Source: Rotaria socialis (lineage: Eukaryota > Rotifera > Eurotatoria > Philodinida > Philodinidae). Taken from it: 64,000 nucleotides of DNA. Within the stretch, counting starts at the first letter, position 1; each line of letters begins with the position of its first letter. The notes under the pieces are model-generated. The model was not told where the DNA came from and did not search any database. It saw nothing but the letters and a program-made list of their open reading frames with translations. Location of the stretch: positions 62,001-126,000 of the forward strand of contig CAJNYU010003776.1 of the NCBI GenBank assembly GCA_905331475.1, written 5' to 3'. Shown here one piece after another: positions 62,046 through 64,000 of the stretch. Both the position numbers and the translations under genes were made by a program.

Positions 62046-62580
62046 CCTACTAAAACAGGGCAACCATTAAAACCTATTCCTTGTTCGATTTTCCCTACCA
62101 CTCTGCTTGATCAACTCGCACATATCACACAGTAATCTAGCCAATGCTAACAGCGACAACTGTCTCAAAATTCAAACCGATTTCACAGTCAACTTCACCA
62201 CCTATATCATGATAAACTGAAAGTCACCCCTACTTCTATATTTATATGACTATAGTCATTCAACTAATCACAAGCCTAAAACGAATACTACCACACTCCA
62301 CCAAACCATCAAAAACAATCGCAATACCAAAACAGCCCCCCTAAACTCCTCTATTCATTCTAGGTGCCGAAAAACACGACATTACCGATCTAAACAAATC
62401 AAAACACTCCCAAGATGCATACCTCATTCATTCAACAACCAGCCTCCTCCAATTCATACATAGAAATCAACAAAGCACTAATATTCCACATAGTTCTTGA
62501 GAAAAAAAAGATACTACACATCCAAATAACCGCCGACACTCCATAATACAAACAAAAGATTTATCTTCCACGGCACCACC
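62046..62580. repeat. Duplicated non-coding repeat unit, copy 1
   Basis: About 535 bp closely matching 63445-63980 in the same orientation, 1400 bp away. Shared landmarks include TTCACAGTCAACTTCACCAC, TATGACTATAGTCATTCAAC and CTCCTCTATTCATTCTAGG. The right end of both copies reads on into the same satellite start, AATATTATTGAATATATTC. It is less A+T-skewed and C-rich compared with the flanks. Confidence 0.85.
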
Positions 62581-62825
62581 AATATTATTGAATATATTCC
62601 TGCTTAGATTAGCTCTAATATCATTTTATCATGATTTTATTGAGAAATATTTCGGCATTGATTCAACAAATATCGAATATTATTGAATATATTCATCTTT
62701 AGATTAGTTCTAATATCCTCTCATCATGATTTCATTGAGCAATATTTCGATATTGATTCAACAAATATCGAATATTATTGAATATATTGATGCTGAGATT
62801 AGTTCTAATATCCTCTCATCATGAT
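62581..62825. repeat. 95-bp satellite, about 2.6 units
   Basis: Units start at 62581, 62676 and 62771 with AATATTATTGAATATATT and share TAGTTCTAATATC and CATCATGAT. The array is cut by an ambiguous base at 62826. The first unit of another array begins at 63981 at the window's end. Confidence 0.85.
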
Positions 62826-62826
62826 N
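62826..62826. other. Single ambiguous base (n)
   Basis: The only n in the window, placed exactly where the 95-bp satellite breaks off in mid-unit. It probably marks an assembly join or collapsed array. Confidence 0.95.
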
Positions 62827-63444
62827 AAATTTTGTCCACAAAACCTCATCAATACTATTCTTATCTGGTTCAACATTTCATCTTTTATTTTTAAATTAAA
62901 ATTTTGAACTTGATTTTACTGATTCTGTTCATGTTAAATTAATGCCACCATATACGAAGTTTCGTCCGCACTGATTGAGGAAAATAGACTCTGAATGCCG
63001 TAATGTGAATAAATGTACTTTATGCAACACATATTAAAGAAAAGCTCATTGAAATCATTGGGGTGTGGGTGGATGGATGGGTGTTGATGTGAATGTGTGA
63101 GTATTTTTGTTCAGAACCCACCCACACACTATATCGCATATATATGTCCAATAGTTGAAAATAAATCAAATATAAATTAGTTTCTTTATGTTTTAAGAAA
63201 ATCTTGCTGCTCCATTCCTTTTCAAAACTCAATAATATTTTTATTTAGTTGATTAGATATACGTGCAAAAACAACACATTATCACCTTCAATGCTGCTGC
63301 AGTGATTGATCGGTGTCTAAATTTTTTTCTAGAGCAAATTTGCATCCTATATTTTCCCCATATAGCTGAGGGCGATCCTATTTATTTTAGACCTATCCTA
63401 TATAGAAATTCATATATTTTTTGAGAGGGCCGCTGCGATGCCAG
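62827..63444. other. Non-coding sequence with telomere-like copy 5
   Basis: AT-rich spacer between the broken satellite and the second copy of the 0.55-kb repeat. No gene seen. Confidence 0.5.
63060..63131. repeat. Telomere-like TGTGGG hairpin (copy 5)
   Basis: GGGGTGTGGGTGG with GGATGGGTGTTG is followed about 25 nt later by CCCACCCACACAC. Same inverted design as copies 1-4. Confidence 0.7.
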
Positions 63445-63980
63445 ATACTAAAACAGGACTGACATTAAGGGCTTTTCCTTGTTCGATCTTTCGTACCACT
63501 CTACTAGGTCAACTCTGTACATAGCACACAGTAATCTAGCCTTGCTAACAGCGACAGCGTTCACAAAATTCAAACTGATTTCACAGTCAACTTCACCACC
63601 TATATCATTATAAACGGGAACCCATCATTACTTCTTTATTTATATGACTATAGTCATTCAACTAAGCACAAGACGAAAAATAAATACTACCACACTCCAC
63701 CCAGCCATGAAAAACAATCCCAATACCTAAAAAAAATCCCGTAAACTCCTCTGTTCATTCTAGGTGCGGAAAAAAACGACATTGGCCATCAAAACAAAAA
63801 AAAATACTCAAACTATAAATACTTCCTCTATTCAACAGCCAGCTTCCTCCATTTCAGCCATAGAAATCAACAAAGCCCAAATATTCAACATAGTTCTTGA
63901 CAAAAAAAAGATACCACATATCCAAATAACCCCCGATATTCCATAACACAAACAACCGATCATCCAACCACGGCACCAGT
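63445..63980. repeat. Duplicated repeat unit, copy 2
   Basis: Second copy of the unit at 62046-62580. Its right half is open for about 60 codons (63764-63946, containing SIQQPASSISAIEINKAQIF and KKKIPHIQITPDIP). The equivalent frame of copy 1 keeps most of the peptide but has a stop. Confidence 0.85.
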
Positions 63981-64000
63981 AATATTATTGAATATATTCA
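63981..64000. repeat. Start of a further 95-bp satellite array
   Basis: AATATTATTGAATATATTCA at the window end repeats the first bases of the satellite unit at 62581, in the same position relative to the 0.55-kb repeat. Confidence 0.75.

Noticed and set aside
1-64000. CRISPR arrays, bacterial operons or Shine-Dalgarno sites
   Set aside because: The gene structure is spliced eukaryotic; no direct-repeat/spacer arrangement was seen. The 95-bp satellite and 54-bp coding repeat are tandem without spacers.

Overview
The window is AT-rich eukaryotic DNA with compact, intron-rich genes. Introns are mostly 45-70 nt and GT-AG, and genes are close together on both strands. Protein similarities are metazoan: WDR20, SF3B6, BRM/SMARCA, RNF217-type RBR ligase, hexokinase, Argonaute, peritrophin and ADP-ribosyltransferase. 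Short TGTGGG-type motifs recur at five places, and intronless genes sit beside them. I infer a bdelloid rotifer (Adineta/Rotaria type), because TGTGGG-type repeats and Argonaute and ADP-ribosyltransferase expansions are known from that group. The genus cannot be fixed from this window. Exon boundaries below were placed by hand from splice signals, frame and protein similarity; most are exact, some may be off by a base.

Layout. 0-4.5 kb: WDR20 (-) and the splicing factor SF3B6 (+), divergently arranged. 7-16 kb: a 19-exon ankyrin/discoidin/SAM protein that can end in either of two alternative 3' ends. 18-23 kb: a 17-exon gene whose 868-aa product joins a degenerate OTU-like domain, an intact OTU cysteine protease and a Rel/NF-kappaB-type DNA-binding domain. 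One of its introns carries a large foldback repeat. 24 kb: a broken retroelement gag running into telomere-like repeats. 25.5-29.4 kb: an Argonaute with a complete DEDH tetrad. 30.4 kb: a small defensin-like secreted peptide. 33-35 kb (-): an RNF217-like RBR ubiquitin ligase. 37-41 kb (-): hexokinase with two alternative last exons. 42-44.5 kb (-): a six-domain chitin-binding protein. 45 kb (+): an intronless membrane-anchored 2H-phosphoesterase-like protein. 46-52 kb (-): the BRM/BRG1 chromatin remodeller.

From about 52.4 kb the character changes. Only two genes remain, both intronless: a GPI-anchored Cys-rich surface protein and a WWE + ADP-ribosyltransferase. Telomere-like hairpins recur, and the last 7 kb has no convincing gene, a duplicated repeat unit, a 95-bp satellite and one ambiguous base. 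This resembles the subtelomeric compartment of bdelloid genomes.

The most unusual feature is the OTU/OTU/Rel fusion. It combines a ubiquitin-editing protease and an NF-kappaB-like DNA-binding module in one polypeptide. The window also holds other immunity- or ubiquitin-related genes (Argonaute, defensin-like peptide, RBR ligase, WDR20, ADP-ribosyltransferase); whether they are functionally linked is unknown.
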